Notes under the pieces: model-generated
Database searches by the model: none
What the model was told of the DNA's origin: nothing
Seen by the model: the letters and a program-made list of their open reading frames with translations, nothing else
NCBI RefSeq assembly: GCF_001653715.1
Contig: NZ_LWHQ01000069.1
Coordinates: forward strand, 1-48,296
Reading direction: 5' to 3'
DNA: 48,296 nt
Source of the DNA: Methylobacterium platani
Lineage (GTDB): Bacteria; Pseudomonadota; Alphaproteobacteria; Rhizobiales; Beijerinckiaceae
Translations under genes and position numbers: made by a program
Shown here: piece after piece, positions 8,114 to 16,134 of the stretch
Layout: each line of letters begins with the position of its first letter
How positions within the stretch are numbered: position 1 is the stretch's first letter

Positions 8114-9121
8114 ATGACGGTCAAGGTCGCCATCAACGGCTTCGGACGCATCGGCCGCAACGTCCTGCGCGCCATCAAGGAGGCCGGCCGCACCGACATC
8201 GAGGTCGTGGCCATCAACGATCTCGGCCCGGTCGAGACCAACGCCCACCTGCTGCGCTTCGATTCGGTCCACGGCAAGTTCCCCGGCACCGTCTCGGTCG
8301 AGGGCGACCACATCGTGGTCGACGGCCAGCGCATCCGCGTCACCGCGATCAAGAACCCGGCCGAGCTGCCCCACCGCGAGCTCGGCGTCGACATCGCGAT
8401 GGAATGCACCGGCATCTTCACCTCGAAGGACAAGGCGAAGCTCCACCTCGATGCCGGCGCCAAGCGCGTCCTCGTGTCCGCTCCTGCGGACGGCGCCGAC
8501 CTCACGGTCGTCTACGGCGTGAACCACGACAAGCTTTCGGCCGACCACCTCGTGGTCTCCAACGCCTCGTGCACCACCAACTGCCTCGCCCCGGTCGCCA
8601 AGGTGCTCAACGACGCCGTCGGCATCGAGCGCGGCTTCATGACGACGATCCACTCCTACACCAACGACCAGCCGTCGCTGGACCAGATGCACAAGGACCT
8701 CTACCGGGCCCGCGCCGCGGCCCTGTCGATGATCCCGACCACGACCGGCGCCGCCAAGGCCGTCGGCCTGGTGCTGCCGGAGCTGAACGGCCGCCTCGAC
8801 GGCACCTCGATCCGCGTGCCGACCCCGAACGTCTCGGTCGTCGACTTCAAGTTCAACTCGAAGCGCGCCACCTCGGTCGCCGAGATCAACGAGGCGATCA
8901 AGGCGGCGGCGAACGGCCCGCTCAAGGGCGTGCTCGGCTTCACCGAGGCCCCGAACGTCTCGATCGACTTCAACCACGATCCCCATTCCTCGACCTTCCA
9001 CATCGACCAGACCAAGGTCATGGACGGCACCTTCGTGCGCGTGCTGACCTGGTACGACAACGAGTGGGGCTTCTCGAACCGCATGGCCGACACCGCCATC
9101 GCGATGGCGAAGCTGATCTGA
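8114..9121 (+). CDS. gap: Glyceraldehyde-3-phosphate dehydrogenase, type I
   Basis: Interconverts glyceraldehyde-3-phosphate and 1,3-bisphosphoglycerate in the cytoplasm. The 335-residue length is normal. Visible features are the N-terminal Rossmann motif INGFGRIGR (7-15), the nucleophile in ASCTTNCLAP (Cys153), the general base His180 (TTIHSYT), the phosphate-site TTTGAAKAVG segment and the terminal WYDNEWGFSNRM. The ATG at 8114 follows AGGGAGA. The gene begins the glycolytic series gap, unknown coiled-coil gene, pgk, fba. A 15-bp-stem hairpin after the stop (9129-9162) suggests that gap also has its own transcript end. Confidence 0.98.
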   Translation: MTVKVAINGFGRIGRNVLRAIKEAGRTDIEVVAINDLGPVETNAHLLRFDSVHGKFPGTVSVEGDHIVVDGQRIRVTAIKNPAELPHRELGVDIAMECTGIFTSKDKAKLHLDAGAKRVLVSAPADGADLTVVYGVNHDKLSADHLVVSNASCTTNCLAPVAKVLNDAVGIERGFMTTIHSYTNDQPSLDQMHKDLYRARAAALSMIPTTTGAAKAVGLVLPELNGRLDGTSIRVPTPNVSVVDFKFNSKRATSVAEINEAIKAAANGPLKGVLGFTEAPNVSIDFNHDPHSSTFHIDQTKVMDGTFVRVLTWYDNEWGFSNRMADTAIAMAKLI

Positions 9122-9128
9122 CGCCGAT

Positions 9129-9162
9129 GACGGTCCGGCCTCCCCCGGGAGGCCGGACCGTC
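9129..9162 (+). terminator. Strong hairpin after gap
   Basis: GACGGTCCGGCCTCC (9129-9143) pairs perfectly over 15 bp with 9148-9162 around a CCCG loop, eight bases after the gap stop. The following bases are TCCC rather than a T-run, so it may act as a terminator, attenuator or 3'-end stabiliser. Confidence 0.68.
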
Positions 9163-9242
9163 TCCCGGGCGGTCCCCCGGCGGGGCCGCCCTCGTCGACC
9201 TTCAAGATTCGCCCCGCAGGATTCGCCCCCGAGGATCCGCCG

Positions 9243-9734
9243 ATGACCGACGCCGTGCCCTCCGCCCGCCCCGCGACCGCTCCCCTGCCGCAGGGCCAGA
9301 TGGCCCCCGCGCAGGCCCTCCAAGGACAAGCCTCGCCCGCGCAAGCCGCACCCGCACAAGTCGCGCCCGTGCAGGTTTCTGCCGCGCCCGCGTCCCATGC
9401 GCCGACGCCCCCGCTGCCGAGCCAGGTCGCCGACCAGCTCGCCCGGATCGAGGACAAGGCCTCGCGGATCGAGGACAAGTACGCCCGCTCCGAGGCGCTG
9501 CTCGGCCGCGTCGAGGACCGGGTCGAGGCGGCCGGCGCCCGCATGAACGAGGCCGCCCGCCAGGCCGACCTCGCGGCCCTGCGCAACGAGGTCCGGGCCC
9601 TGTCCGAGCGCACCCGCGGCCTGCCCGGCCTCGGCGCCCTGATGCTCACCGCGCTCGTCACCGCCGTGCTGACGGTGGCTCTGACCCTGGTGGCGCAGCG
9701 CCTCAACCTCCAGGGCCTGATCCCGCTGCGCTGA
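9243..9734 (+). CDS. Hypothetical membrane-anchored coiled-coil protein between gap and pgk
   Basis: I do not recognise this 163-residue protein. Residues 1-60 are Pro/Ala/Gln-rich and probably disordered, with a repeated AQAxPAQ pattern. Residues about 62-125 form a charged heptad-like helix (QLARIEDKASRIEDKYARSEALLGRVEDRVE and on). Residues about 132-152 (GALMLTALVTAVLTVALTLV) are one membrane span, followed by a short tail QRLNLQGLIPLR. No signal peptide precedes it, so it is probably tail-anchored with the coil in the cytoplasm. It sits co-directionally 121 bp after gap and 49 bp before pgk. The position suggests a possible scaffold or stress role but proves none. Codon usage is like that of its neighbours. 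Confidence 0.8.
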   Translation: MTDAVPSARPATAPLPQGQMAPAQALQGQASPAQAAPAQVAPVQVSAAPASHAPTPPLPSQVADQLARIEDKASRIEDKYARSEALLGRVEDRVEAAGARMNEAARQADLAALRNEVRALSERTRGLPGLGALMLTALVTAVLTVALTLVAQRLNLQGLIPLR

Positions 9735-9783
9735 GCCGGCGCCCGCCATCCCCGCCATTCCCGCTTGTAAGGTGCCCCCGCCG

Positions 9784-10986
9784 ATGACCCGTTTCCGTAC
9801 CCTCGACGATGCCGGCGACCTGAAGGGCAAGCGCGTCCTCGTGCGCGTCGATTTCAACGTGCCGATGGACCAGGGCCGCGTCACCGATTCCACCCGCATC
9901 CAGCGCGTGCTGCCGACGCTGCACGAGCTCGTCGAGGCCGGCGCCAGGATCGTCCTGCTCGCCCATTTCGGCCGCCCGAAGGGCAAGCCGGTCCCGGCCG
10001 AGTCCCTCCGCCCGATCGCCGAGGCGACCGCCAGGGAGCTCGGCCGCCCGGTCGCCTTCGCGGAGGATTGCGTCGGCGAGACGGCCGCCGCGGCGGTGGC
10101 GGCGCTCAAGGACGGCGACGTCCTGATGCTGGAGAACACCCGCTTCCACGCCGGCGAGGAGAAGAACGATCCCGCCTTCGTCGAGGCGCTCGCCGCGAAC
10201 GGCGACGTCTACGTCAACGAGGCTTTTTCCGCCGCCCACCGGGCGCACGCCTCGACGGAAGGGCTCGCCCACGTCCTGCCGGCCTATGCCGGGCGCCTGA
10301 TGCAGGCCGAACTCGACGCGCTGACCAAGGGCCTCGAGGCCCCGGCCCGGCCGGTGGTGGCGATCGTCGGCGGCTCCAAGGTCTCGACCAAGATCGACCT
10401 GCTCAAGAACCTCGTCGCCAAGGTCGACGCCCTGGTGATCGGCGGCGGCATGGCCAACACCTTCCTGCACGCGGCCGGCCTCGGCGTCGGCAAGTCGCTG
10501 TGCGAGCGCGATCTGGCCGGCACCGCGCAGGCGATCATCGAGGCGGCGCGGGAAAAGAACTGCGCCATCATCCTGCCGGTCGACGGCGTGGTGGCCGAGG
10601 AGTTCAAGGCCGGCGCCCCCCACCACACCTACGGGGTCGACGCGATTCCCGACACCGGCATGATCCTCGACATCGGCGGCCTGTCGGTCGACCGGATCGC
10701 GGCGGCGATCGACGACGCCAGGACCCTGGTGTGGAACGGCCCCGTCGGCGCCTTCGAGATCGCGCCCTTCGACCAGGGCACGGTGGCGGCGGCGCGCCAC
10801 GCGGCCGCGCGCACCAAGGCCGGCAAGCTCGTCTCGGTGGCGGGCGGCGGCGACACGGTGGCGGCGCTCAACCATGCCGGCGTGTCGGGGGACTTCACCT
10901 ACATCTCGACCGCCGGCGGCGCCTTCCTCGAATGGCTCGAGGGCAAGCCGCTCCCGGGCGTCGACGCCCTGCGCCAAAAAGCTTGA
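9784..10986 (+). CDS. pgk: Phosphoglycerate kinase
   Basis: Transfers phosphate between 1,3-bisphosphoglycerate and ADP; cytoplasmic monomer. The 400-residue product has the normal length and motifs: RVDFNVP (21-27), HFGRPKG (61-67), NEAFSAAHRAHAS, GGSKVSTKIDLL, and the nucleotide-binding GGGDTVAALN near residue 355. The ATG at 9784 (MTRFRTLDD) is preferred to the GTG at 9772, which would add only MPPP; TAAGG at 9768-9772 fits the later start. It continues the gap series. A hairpin at 10999-11023 follows the stop and precedes a separate fba promoter, so pgk and fba may be partly independent. Confidence 0.98.
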   Translation: MTRFRTLDDAGDLKGKRVLVRVDFNVPMDQGRVTDSTRIQRVLPTLHELVEAGARIVLLAHFGRPKGKPVPAESLRPIAEATARELGRPVAFAEDCVGETAAAAVAALKDGDVLMLENTRFHAGEEKNDPAFVEALAANGDVYVNEAFSAAHRAHASTEGLAHVLPAYAGRLMQAELDALTKGLEAPARPVVAIVGGSKVSTKIDLLKNLVAKVDALVIGGGMANTFLHAAGLGVGKSLCERDLAGTAQAIIEAAREKNCAIILPVDGVVAEEFKAGAPHHTYGVDAIPDTGMILDIGGLSVDRIAAAIDDARTLVWNGPVGAFEIAPFDQGTVAAARHAAARTKAGKLVSVAGGGDTVAALNHAGVSGDFTYISTAGGAFLEWLEGKPLPGVDALRQKA

Positions 10987-10998
10987 GGGTTCCGTTCA

Positions 10999-11023
10999 GG
11001 TCGGCGGGGTTAGGACGCCGACC
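10999..11023 (+). terminator. Hairpin after pgk
   Basis: GGTCGGCG (10999-11006) pairs with CGCCGACC (11016-11023) around a nine-base loop, 12 bases after the pgk stop. It is followed by TGCTCGTC, not a T-run. It also overlaps the -35 region of the fba promoter, so it may be regulatory instead. Confidence 0.45.
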
Positions 11024-11034
11024 TGCTCGTCCGC

Positions 11035-11040
11035 TATAAT
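11035..11040 (+). promoter_or_regulatory. fba promoter -10 element
   Basis: A perfect TATAAT at 11035-11040, rare in this GC-rich sequence, 34 bp before the fba ATG. No good -35 is seen at the expected distance; the region there is the pgk hairpin. Confidence 0.55.
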
Positions 11041-11073
11041 CCAGCAACATCGACAGTCTCGGAGGATTTCGAC

Positions 11074-12159
11074 ATGGCGCGCATCACGCTCAGGCAGCTC
11101 CTCGACCACGCCGCCGAGCACGGCTACGGGGTTCCGGCCTTCAACATCAACAACATGGAACAGGGCCTCGCCATCATGGCGGCGGCCGACGCCACCGATT
11201 CGCCGGTGATCCTGCAGGCGAGCCGCGGCGCCCGCGCCTATGCCAACGACGTCGTGCTGGCCAAGCTGATCGACGGCCTCGTCGAGATCTATCCCCACAT
11301 CCCGGTCTGCATGCACCTGGATCACGGGAACAACGAGGCGACCTGCGCCACCGCGATCCAGTACGGCTTCACCTCGGTGATGATGGACGGGTCGCTGAAA
11401 AGCGACGGCAAGACCCCGGCGGACTACACCTACAACGTCGAGATCACCCGCAAGGTGACCGAGATGGCGCACTGGGCCGGCTGCTCGGTCGAGGGCGAGC
11501 TCGGCGTGCTCGGCTCGCTCGAGAGCGGCCAGGGCGAGGCCGAGGACGGCCACGGCGCCGAGGGCACCCTGTCGCACGACCAACTCCTGACCGACCCGGC
11601 GGAAGCCGAGAAGTTCGTCGCGGCCACCAAGGTCGACGCGCTCGCGGTCGCCATGGGCACCTCGCACGGCGCCTACAAGTTCACCCGCAAGCCCGACGGC
11701 GCGGTGCTGGCGATGAACGTGATCGAGGAGATCCACCGCCGCCTGCCCAACACCCACCTGGTGATGCACGGCTCCTCGTCGGTCCCGCAGGACCTGCAGG
11801 ACATCATCAACCAATACGGCGGCGAGATGAAGCCGACCTGGGGCGTGCCGGTCGAGGAGATCCAGCGCGGCATCAAGCACGGCGTGCGCAAGATCAACAT
11901 CGACACCGACAACCGGATGGCGATGACCGGCCAGATCCGCAAGATCCTGCAGGAGAACAAGGCCGAGTTCGACCCGCGCAAGTACCTGAAGCCGGCGATG
12001 GACGCGATGCAGAAGCTCTGCAAGCAGCGCTTCGAGGAGTTCGGCACCGCCGGTCACGCCGGCAAGATCCGCCCGGTCGCGCTGTCCGAGATGGCCAAGC
12101 GCTACGCCGCCGGCAAGCTCGACCCGTCGTTCGCCGCCCACAAGGCCGCCGCGGAGTAA
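11074..12159 (+). CDS. fba: Fructose-bisphosphate aldolase, class II (Calvin-cycle subtype)
   Basis: Zn-dependent aldolase for fructose-1,6-bisphosphate (and often sedoheptulose-bisphosphate). The 361-residue protein has the class II hallmarks: PAFNINN (21-27), the metal and active-site block HLDHGNN (His81, Asp83, His84), the long loop ELGVLGSLESGQGEAEDGHG typical of the subtype found beside Calvin or methylotroph carbon genes, AMGTSHGAYKF, MHGSSSVP and KINIDTDNR. The ATG follows GGAGGA (11060-11065). The enzyme completes the run gap-pgk-fba used in gluconeogenesis and glycolysis. No Rubisco or phosphoribulokinase gene is near. Confidence 0.96.
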   Translation: MARITLRQLLDHAAEHGYGVPAFNINNMEQGLAIMAAADATDSPVILQASRGARAYANDVVLAKLIDGLVEIYPHIPVCMHLDHGNNEATCATAIQYGFTSVMMDGSLKSDGKTPADYTYNVEITRKVTEMAHWAGCSVEGELGVLGSLESGQGEAEDGHGAEGTLSHDQLLTDPAEAEKFVAATKVDALAVAMGTSHGAYKFTRKPDGAVLAMNVIEEIHRRLPNTHLVMHGSSSVPQDLQDIINQYGGEMKPTWGVPVEEIQRGIKHGVRKINIDTDNRMAMTGQIRKILQENKAEFDPRKYLKPAMDAMQKLCKQRFEEFGTAGHAGKIRPVALSEMAKRYAAGKLDPSFAAHKAAAE

Positions 12160-12217
12160 GGGCGCGCCCGGCGCGGGCCGCCCGCGCCGCATCGCCGCCC
12201 CATTGACCATGCAGCAG

Positions 12218-12252
12218 GGCGGGCGGCCGAAGGGCCGTCCGCCCCATGCTTT
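12218..12252 (+). terminator. Terminator between fba and the thiE-like gene
   Basis: An 11-bp stem, GGCGGGCGGCC (12218-12228) with GGCCGTCCGCC (12233-12243) including one G-U pair, loop GAAG, followed by CCATGCTTTT. A second GC hairpin lies just upstream (CGGCGCGGG 12169-12177 with CCCGCGCCG 12181-12189). Together they probably end the fba transcript. Confidence 0.7.
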
Positions 12253-12316
12253 TCGTGCCGGTGCGCGTGTTGCCCGTGCGTCTTCGTCCCCCTTCGCAGG
12301 CTCGACTGAACTCCCG

Positions 12317-13033
12317 ATGGCCGAACCCCAGACCCGCCTGATCCTCCTCACGGCCCCCGAGGCCGGCCCGGACCTCGGCCAGCGCCTGGCGCGCGCGGTC
12401 GAGGCCGGCGACGTCGCCGCGGTGATCCTGCGCCTGCCGCCCGGCGACGAACGCGCGCTGGTCAACGCCGTCAAGGCGGTGGCGCCCGCGGTTCAGGAGG
12501 CCGGTGCGGCCCTGGTGCTCGCCGGGGGCGGGACCACCGACCTCGCCACCGTGGCCTCCCGCTCCGGCGCCGACGGCGTCCACGTGCCGGCGAATTACGG
12601 AGCGACGGACCTCGCGGAGGCGGATGGCCCCCCGGAGGCCGGCGACGCCGACGACGAGGAGGAGGCGGGCGAGAGCCCGCTGCGCTCCTTGCGCGATCGC
12701 CTGCGCGACGGCCGCATCCTGGGCGTCGGGCGCCTGCGCACCAAGCACGCCGCCATGGAGGCCGGCGAGGCCGGGGCGGATTACGTGCTGTTCGGCGACG
12801 AGGCGAAGCTCGGCCTCGACGACCTCGTGGCGCGGCTGACCTGGTGGGTCGAGATCTTCGAGACGCCCTGCATCGCGCTCGCCCGCGACCTCGCGGCGGT
12901 CCCGGACCTCGTCGCGACCGGGGCCGAGTTCATCGGCCTCGATCCCGCTCTGTGGGCGGGGGAGGGGGGCGAGGCCGCGGTGGCCGAGGCGCAGAGGATG
13001 ATCCAGGATCATCGGCCGGCCGGGGAGGGGTGA
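12317..13033 (+). CDS. Divergent thiamine-phosphate-synthase-like (ThiE/TenI fold) protein
   Basis: A 238-residue probable TIM-barrel protein. SGADGVHVP (about 90-98) matches the ADGVHLG strand of ThiE, and LGVGRLRTKHAAMEAGEAGADYVLFG matches the later HS-A-GADYIxFG block. However, the substrate-binding QYRDK-type motif near the N-terminus is absent (the equivalent reads VILRLPPGDER). An acidic insertion (EAGDADDEEEAGE, about 111-123) interrupts the barrel. Thiamine phosphate synthase activity is therefore doubtful and a diverged paralogue is likely. The ATG at 12317 begins MAEPQTRLILLTAP; an earlier in-frame ATG at 12203 lies inside the terminator region. It lies two bases before the next gene, suggesting coupling. 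Confidence 0.75.
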   Translation: MAEPQTRLILLTAPEAGPDLGQRLARAVEAGDVAAVILRLPPGDERALVNAVKAVAPAVQEAGAALVLAGGGTTDLATVASRSGADGVHVPANYGATDLAEADGPPEAGDADDEEEAGESPLRSLRDRLRDGRILGVGRLRTKHAAMEAGEAGADYVLFGDEAKLGLDDLVARLTWWVEIFETPCIALARDLAAVPDLVATGAEFIGLDPALWAGEGGEAAVAEAQRMIQDHRPAGEG

Positions 13034-13035
13034 GA

Positions 13036-14097
13036 ATGCGGACGCTCCGCCTCGCGACGCTGGCACTCCTGCGGGCCTCGGGCCTGGCGGCGCTGGGGAT
13101 ATCGGGCCTCGCGGCCGGGCCGGCCGCGGCCAAGCCGACGCCCGCGGCGCCCGCACCCACGATCACCGCCCCCGCGCCGGCCCTGCCGGGCGTCCAGACC
13201 TTCGGCGCGCCGAACCAGACCCTGCCGGGCGCGATCTCGCTGCCGCCGGCGCCCTCGAAGGACCCGAAGGCCGACCTCGCCTACGGCGCCTACCAGCGCG
13301 GCTTCTACGTCACCGCGTTCCGGGAGGCGACGAAGCGGCTCGAGACCAACAAGACCGACTTTCCCGCCATGACCCTGCTGGCGGAGCTCTACAGCCAGGG
13401 CCTCGGCGTGCGCCAGGATCCGGCGCGGGCCGCCGAGTGGTACCGGCTCGCGGCCAATCTCGGCGATCCGCACGCCGCGGCGACCCTCGGCATGATGCAG
13501 ATCGAGGGCCGCGGCGTGCCGAAGGACCAGGCGGCCGGCCGCGCCCTCCTGGAGAAGGCCGCGGCCCGGGCCGACGCGACCGCGAGCTACAACCTCGCCC
13601 TGATCCTGCTCGGCACCGGCGTGCCGGCGGACCTCGCCCGGGCCGCCGAGCTGCTGCGCCAGGCCGCCCACCAGGAGCTGGCCCCGGCCCAGCACGCGCT
13701 CGGCGTGCTCTACCTCCAGGGCCGTGGGCTGGCGAAGGACCCGGCCAAGGCGGCGGACTGGTTCCGCCGCGCCGCCGATAACGGCGACCTCGCCGGCGAG
13801 GTCGAGTACTCGATCCTGCTGTTCAACGGCGAGGGCGTCGCGAAGGACGAGGTCCGGGCTGCCCGCTACTTCCGCCACGCCGCCTTCCGGGGCAACGCGG
13901 TGGCGCAGAACCGCGTCGCCCGCCTCTACGCCAGCGGCCGCGGCGTCCCGAAGAACCTCGTCGAGGCCGCGGCCTGGGACCTGGCCGCGCGGGCGCAAGG
14001 GCTGTCCGACGCCTGGCTGACCCAGGCGGTGGCCGGGCTCGGCCCCGAGGAGAAGACCCGCGCCGAGCGGCTGGCGGCCGACCGGGCGGGGCCGTGA
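13036..14097 (+). CDS. Exported Sel1-repeat protein
   Basis: A 353-residue protein with an N-terminal signal sequence (about 1-32, ending GPAAAKP) and a Pro/Ala-rich linker to about 75. At least six Sel1/TPR-like repeats of about 36 residues follow, each with the A-x-x-LG-x-x-Y-x-x-G-x-G-V-x-x-D pattern (for example LYSQGLGVRQDPARAAEWYRLA, and the unit ending GRGLAKDPAKAADWFRRA). Such proteins act as periplasmic scaffolds in signalling or polysaccharide export; this partner is unknown. The ATG at 13036 follows GGGGAGGGG (13022-13030). A GTG at 13030 overlapping the previous stop is an alternative start adding two residues. It is cotranscribed with the thiE-like gene by spacing. Confidence 0.88.
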   Translation: MRTLRLATLALLRASGLAALGISGLAAGPAAAKPTPAAPAPTITAPAPALPGVQTFGAPNQTLPGAISLPPAPSKDPKADLAYGAYQRGFYVTAFREATKRLETNKTDFPAMTLLAELYSQGLGVRQDPARAAEWYRLAANLGDPHAAATLGMMQIEGRGVPKDQAAGRALLEKAAARADATASYNLALILLGTGVPADLARAAELLRQAAHQELAPAQHALGVLYLQGRGLAKDPAKAADWFRRAADNGDLAGEVEYSILLFNGEGVAKDEVRAARYFRHAAFRGNAVAQNRVARLYASGRGVPKNLVEAAAWDLAARAQGLSDAWLTQAVAGLGPEEKTRAERLAADRAGP

Positions 14098-14696
14098 GCG
14101 GAGCCGGCGCATCAGCGCCGACGCCCGCTCGGGCTCGTCTCGCGCCTGCGAACGAGTTCGTTCAAAGGCGGGACTTTATGACGCCCTGCCAAGCTAAGTG
14201 CTCGCGACGGCTCCCGGCGACACCGCGTACGGCGTGCGACACCGACGGCTGAAGTGCGGGCAGGCGTATGCTTCGTGCGGGCTCGTGCCTTCTCCCGGGC
14301 GACTGCCGCGAGAATGGACGGAGCATTCGGGGGTGAGAGGGGCTTGCGACCGAGCTTGAATTTCGCGACCCTGAGCATTGCCCCAGTGTTACCGAGGCAA
14401 CGCGATCGGATAGCGTGCTGCCCTGCCCCGATTGAGACTGAAGCCGGTATGCTTGTTTCGTCTCCGATCCACCCAGGAAGGCAGCTGGAGAAGCACCGCA
14501 AGCGCTGCTCCGGCCTTTGATTTTGGCGTATCTTCTACGATGAACCGGTATGCACGCCGTCGTAATGTGCTCTAGGATCACACCCGGTCTAGGACGTTTC
14601 GACGACCGAAGCGGTGTTGCTCTGACGAGATATTTAAATTAAATTCGATGCTGCGCTAGAGCGCAAAATTATTGACATAACAAGGAATTATGGCAT
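14098..14696. other. Non-coding stretch between the Sel1 gene and the AT-rich orphan
   Basis: About 600 bp with no frame I can defend. Composition drifts from GC-rich to AT-rich toward 14640 (TATTTAAATTAAATT). Short frames on both strands (14254-14520 plus, 14162-14581 minus) are Arg/Ser-rich and resemble no family. Candidate promoter pieces before the next gene include TTGACA at 14672-14677. Looks like degraded or acquired sequence. Confidence 0.55.
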
Positions 14697-15200
14697 ATGA
14701 CGATACCGGAACTTCTTGAGCAGCTTTGGAATTATTTTAAGGGAGACAAAATTGGCCGGATCGAAGTCGGAATAGTCACCGGATTATTCGGAGTTTTTGT
14801 TGCGAGCCTTTTTAAGAAGCGGAGGCTCAAGCTCGCCATACGACAAGAGCTTCAAATCATGATGGAATCTTACAATCAACAATTTAGCAATGCTAACAAG
14901 AAATATCTTATCGGAAAGATCACGACGGAGCCTACGTACAGAGTAATTATATTGACATCTCAAAAACGAACGGTCATCGGAAATCTGAATGACGACATAT
15001 CGTATCTCAACAAGCGCACTATCGAAAATCTAATACATTTTAACGATCTTGCCGAGTTGGTCGACGATGCCATCAGGGTAATAAGAGACGATATTTTTTC
15101 GTCCCTTACCACCGAGAGGAAAATTAGCTTGTTGAACTCAGTTTTTGGCCATCTTCCAGAACTTCAGTCGCATTACGAAAAGCTAATGGAAGATCTTTAG
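14697..15200 (+). CDS. AT-rich orphan single-span membrane protein, function unknown
   Basis: A 167-residue protein I do not recognise. Near the N-terminus, GRIEVGIVTGLFGVFVASLF (about 20-39) is one membrane segment, immediately followed by the positive stop KKRRLK. The remaining 120 residues are a soluble, mostly helical domain with Lys, Asn and Ile rare elsewhere in this window (for example YNQQFSNANKKYLIG). Positive charge after the span places the C-terminal domain in the cytoplasm. Hand count of 14941-15000 gives 21 G/C in 60 bases, against a clearly GC-rich background, so recent acquisition is likely. A Shine-Dalgarno AAGGA (14682-14686) lies ten bases before the ATG. No partner gene or mobile element is recognisable. 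Confidence 0.8.
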   Translation: MTIPELLEQLWNYFKGDKIGRIEVGIVTGLFGVFVASLFKKRRLKLAIRQELQIMMESYNQQFSNANKKYLIGKITTEPTYRVIILTSQKRTVIGNLNDDISYLNKRTIENLIHFNDLAELVDDAIRVIRDDIFSSLTTERKISLLNSVFGHLPELQSHYEKLMEDL

Positions 15201-15817
15201 CTGAGCTTGATGATCTCGGTCGATGCGATCATGGGGCCTCCACAGAGTGCACGTTGGAATGTGCCAACGACATGATTTCTAGCATAATATGGTGCGCCTT
15301 CCAACTTTGCCAACCGGTGGAGGCGCGTTTGTCCCGACGAAATGCCCGCCACGTCCGGTGAGCTTGACTTCACGGAGAAGCTCGACCTTCCCGAGACGGA
15401 TCTGCGGCAAGCGCATGACCTGCGGGTCGTGAGGCGGATAGGCACATCAGCACCGTGAGCCGAGGCGCGATGCAGGGGGCAGCCACTCTTTCGTAGCGCT
15501 TTCGGCCGGGCGCCACGCTCCTCCGGGGCTGGTCGCCGGCATCGGCCGCCGGCCTGCGCGCCTGAGCCTGCGCTCGGAACAGAACAGATGCGAGCTACCG
15601 GAGGAGCCCGGCCCTCGCGCGCCGGTCGCCCTCTTCGCCCCACACGGCCCGAGCGAGGCCGCACGAATGACCGCGAGTTCGCCCACGACGCCCCGTGACC
15701 GAACAAGATCCTGAGCGGGCGAACTATCCGCCCGCGAGGTAATGCTGCTTGCGGTGCTGCGGGTCGCGCCGAAGGACGTTGCCGCTCGAGATGCGGCCGG
15801 TCGCGCCTGCGGCTCCC
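15201..15817. other. Non-coding stretch downstream of the orphan gene
   Basis: About 600 bp without a supported gene. Possible frames (for example a 38-codon one starting at 15342, or a 169-codon minus-strand frame ending at 15197) show no family signature and biased Arg/Ser composition. No tRNA, terminal inverted repeat or target-site duplication could be recognised by eye. Together with 14098-15200 it forms an accessory patch beside the quorum-sensing genes. Confidence 0.5.
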
Positions 15818-16045
15818 TCAGGACGACATCGACCGGTCGGCCTCTTCCTCGCCGAAGCCGAGCTCGTCGAACACCGCCGAGGCGGCGCGGAACATCGCCT
15901 GCATGGAGGGCAGGTCGCGGATCTGCGGGCTCGCGGTGCGCTGCAGGTCGAGGATGCCGGCGGCGAGGCGCAGCACCTGGATCTCGGCCCTGGCGGCCTG
16001 CGAGAGATCGGTCGACGACGGGGGGACGTGGAAAGCGGGCGCCAT
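15818..16045 (-). CDS. Small protein downstream of luxI (75 aa), unknown
   Basis: A 75-residue protein starting MAPAFHVPPSSTDLSQAARAEI and ending GEEEADRSMSS. Most of it (about 13-65) predicts as helices with no signal peptide, membrane span or cysteine. Coding-like features are the absence of Arg-rich low complexity and an ATG at 16045 in a quiet context. It is the last of four minus-strand genes beginning with luxR; the gap to the preceding small gene is 89 bp. I recognise no family. Its position suggests membership in, or regulation by, the quorum-sensing unit, for example as an accessory or anti-activator. That is only inference. Confidence 0.62.
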   Translation of the reverse strand: MAPAFHVPPSSTDLSQAARAEIQVLRLAAGILDLQRTASPQIRDLPSMQAMFRAASAVFDELGFGEEEADRSMSS

Positions 16046-16134
16046 GGTGCGTGCCTGATGGGGTGCTGAGCGGGTCTGGGGTGGGGTCGGCCCGCGGCGG
16101 GCGCGGGTTCGGGCGGGACGGGATGCGCCGAGGG

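Noticed and set aside
7815..8117. 100-codon plus-strand frame just before gap
   Set aside because: Arg/Pro/Ala-rich, no ribosome site, overlaps the gap start, no resemblance to any protein.
14162..14581. Minus-strand 139-codon frame (and plus-strand 14254-14520) as a transposase remnant
   Set aside because: I looked for DDE or Tyr/Ser recombinase motifs, terminal repeats or a tRNA target and saw none; Arg/Ser-rich composition suggests chance.
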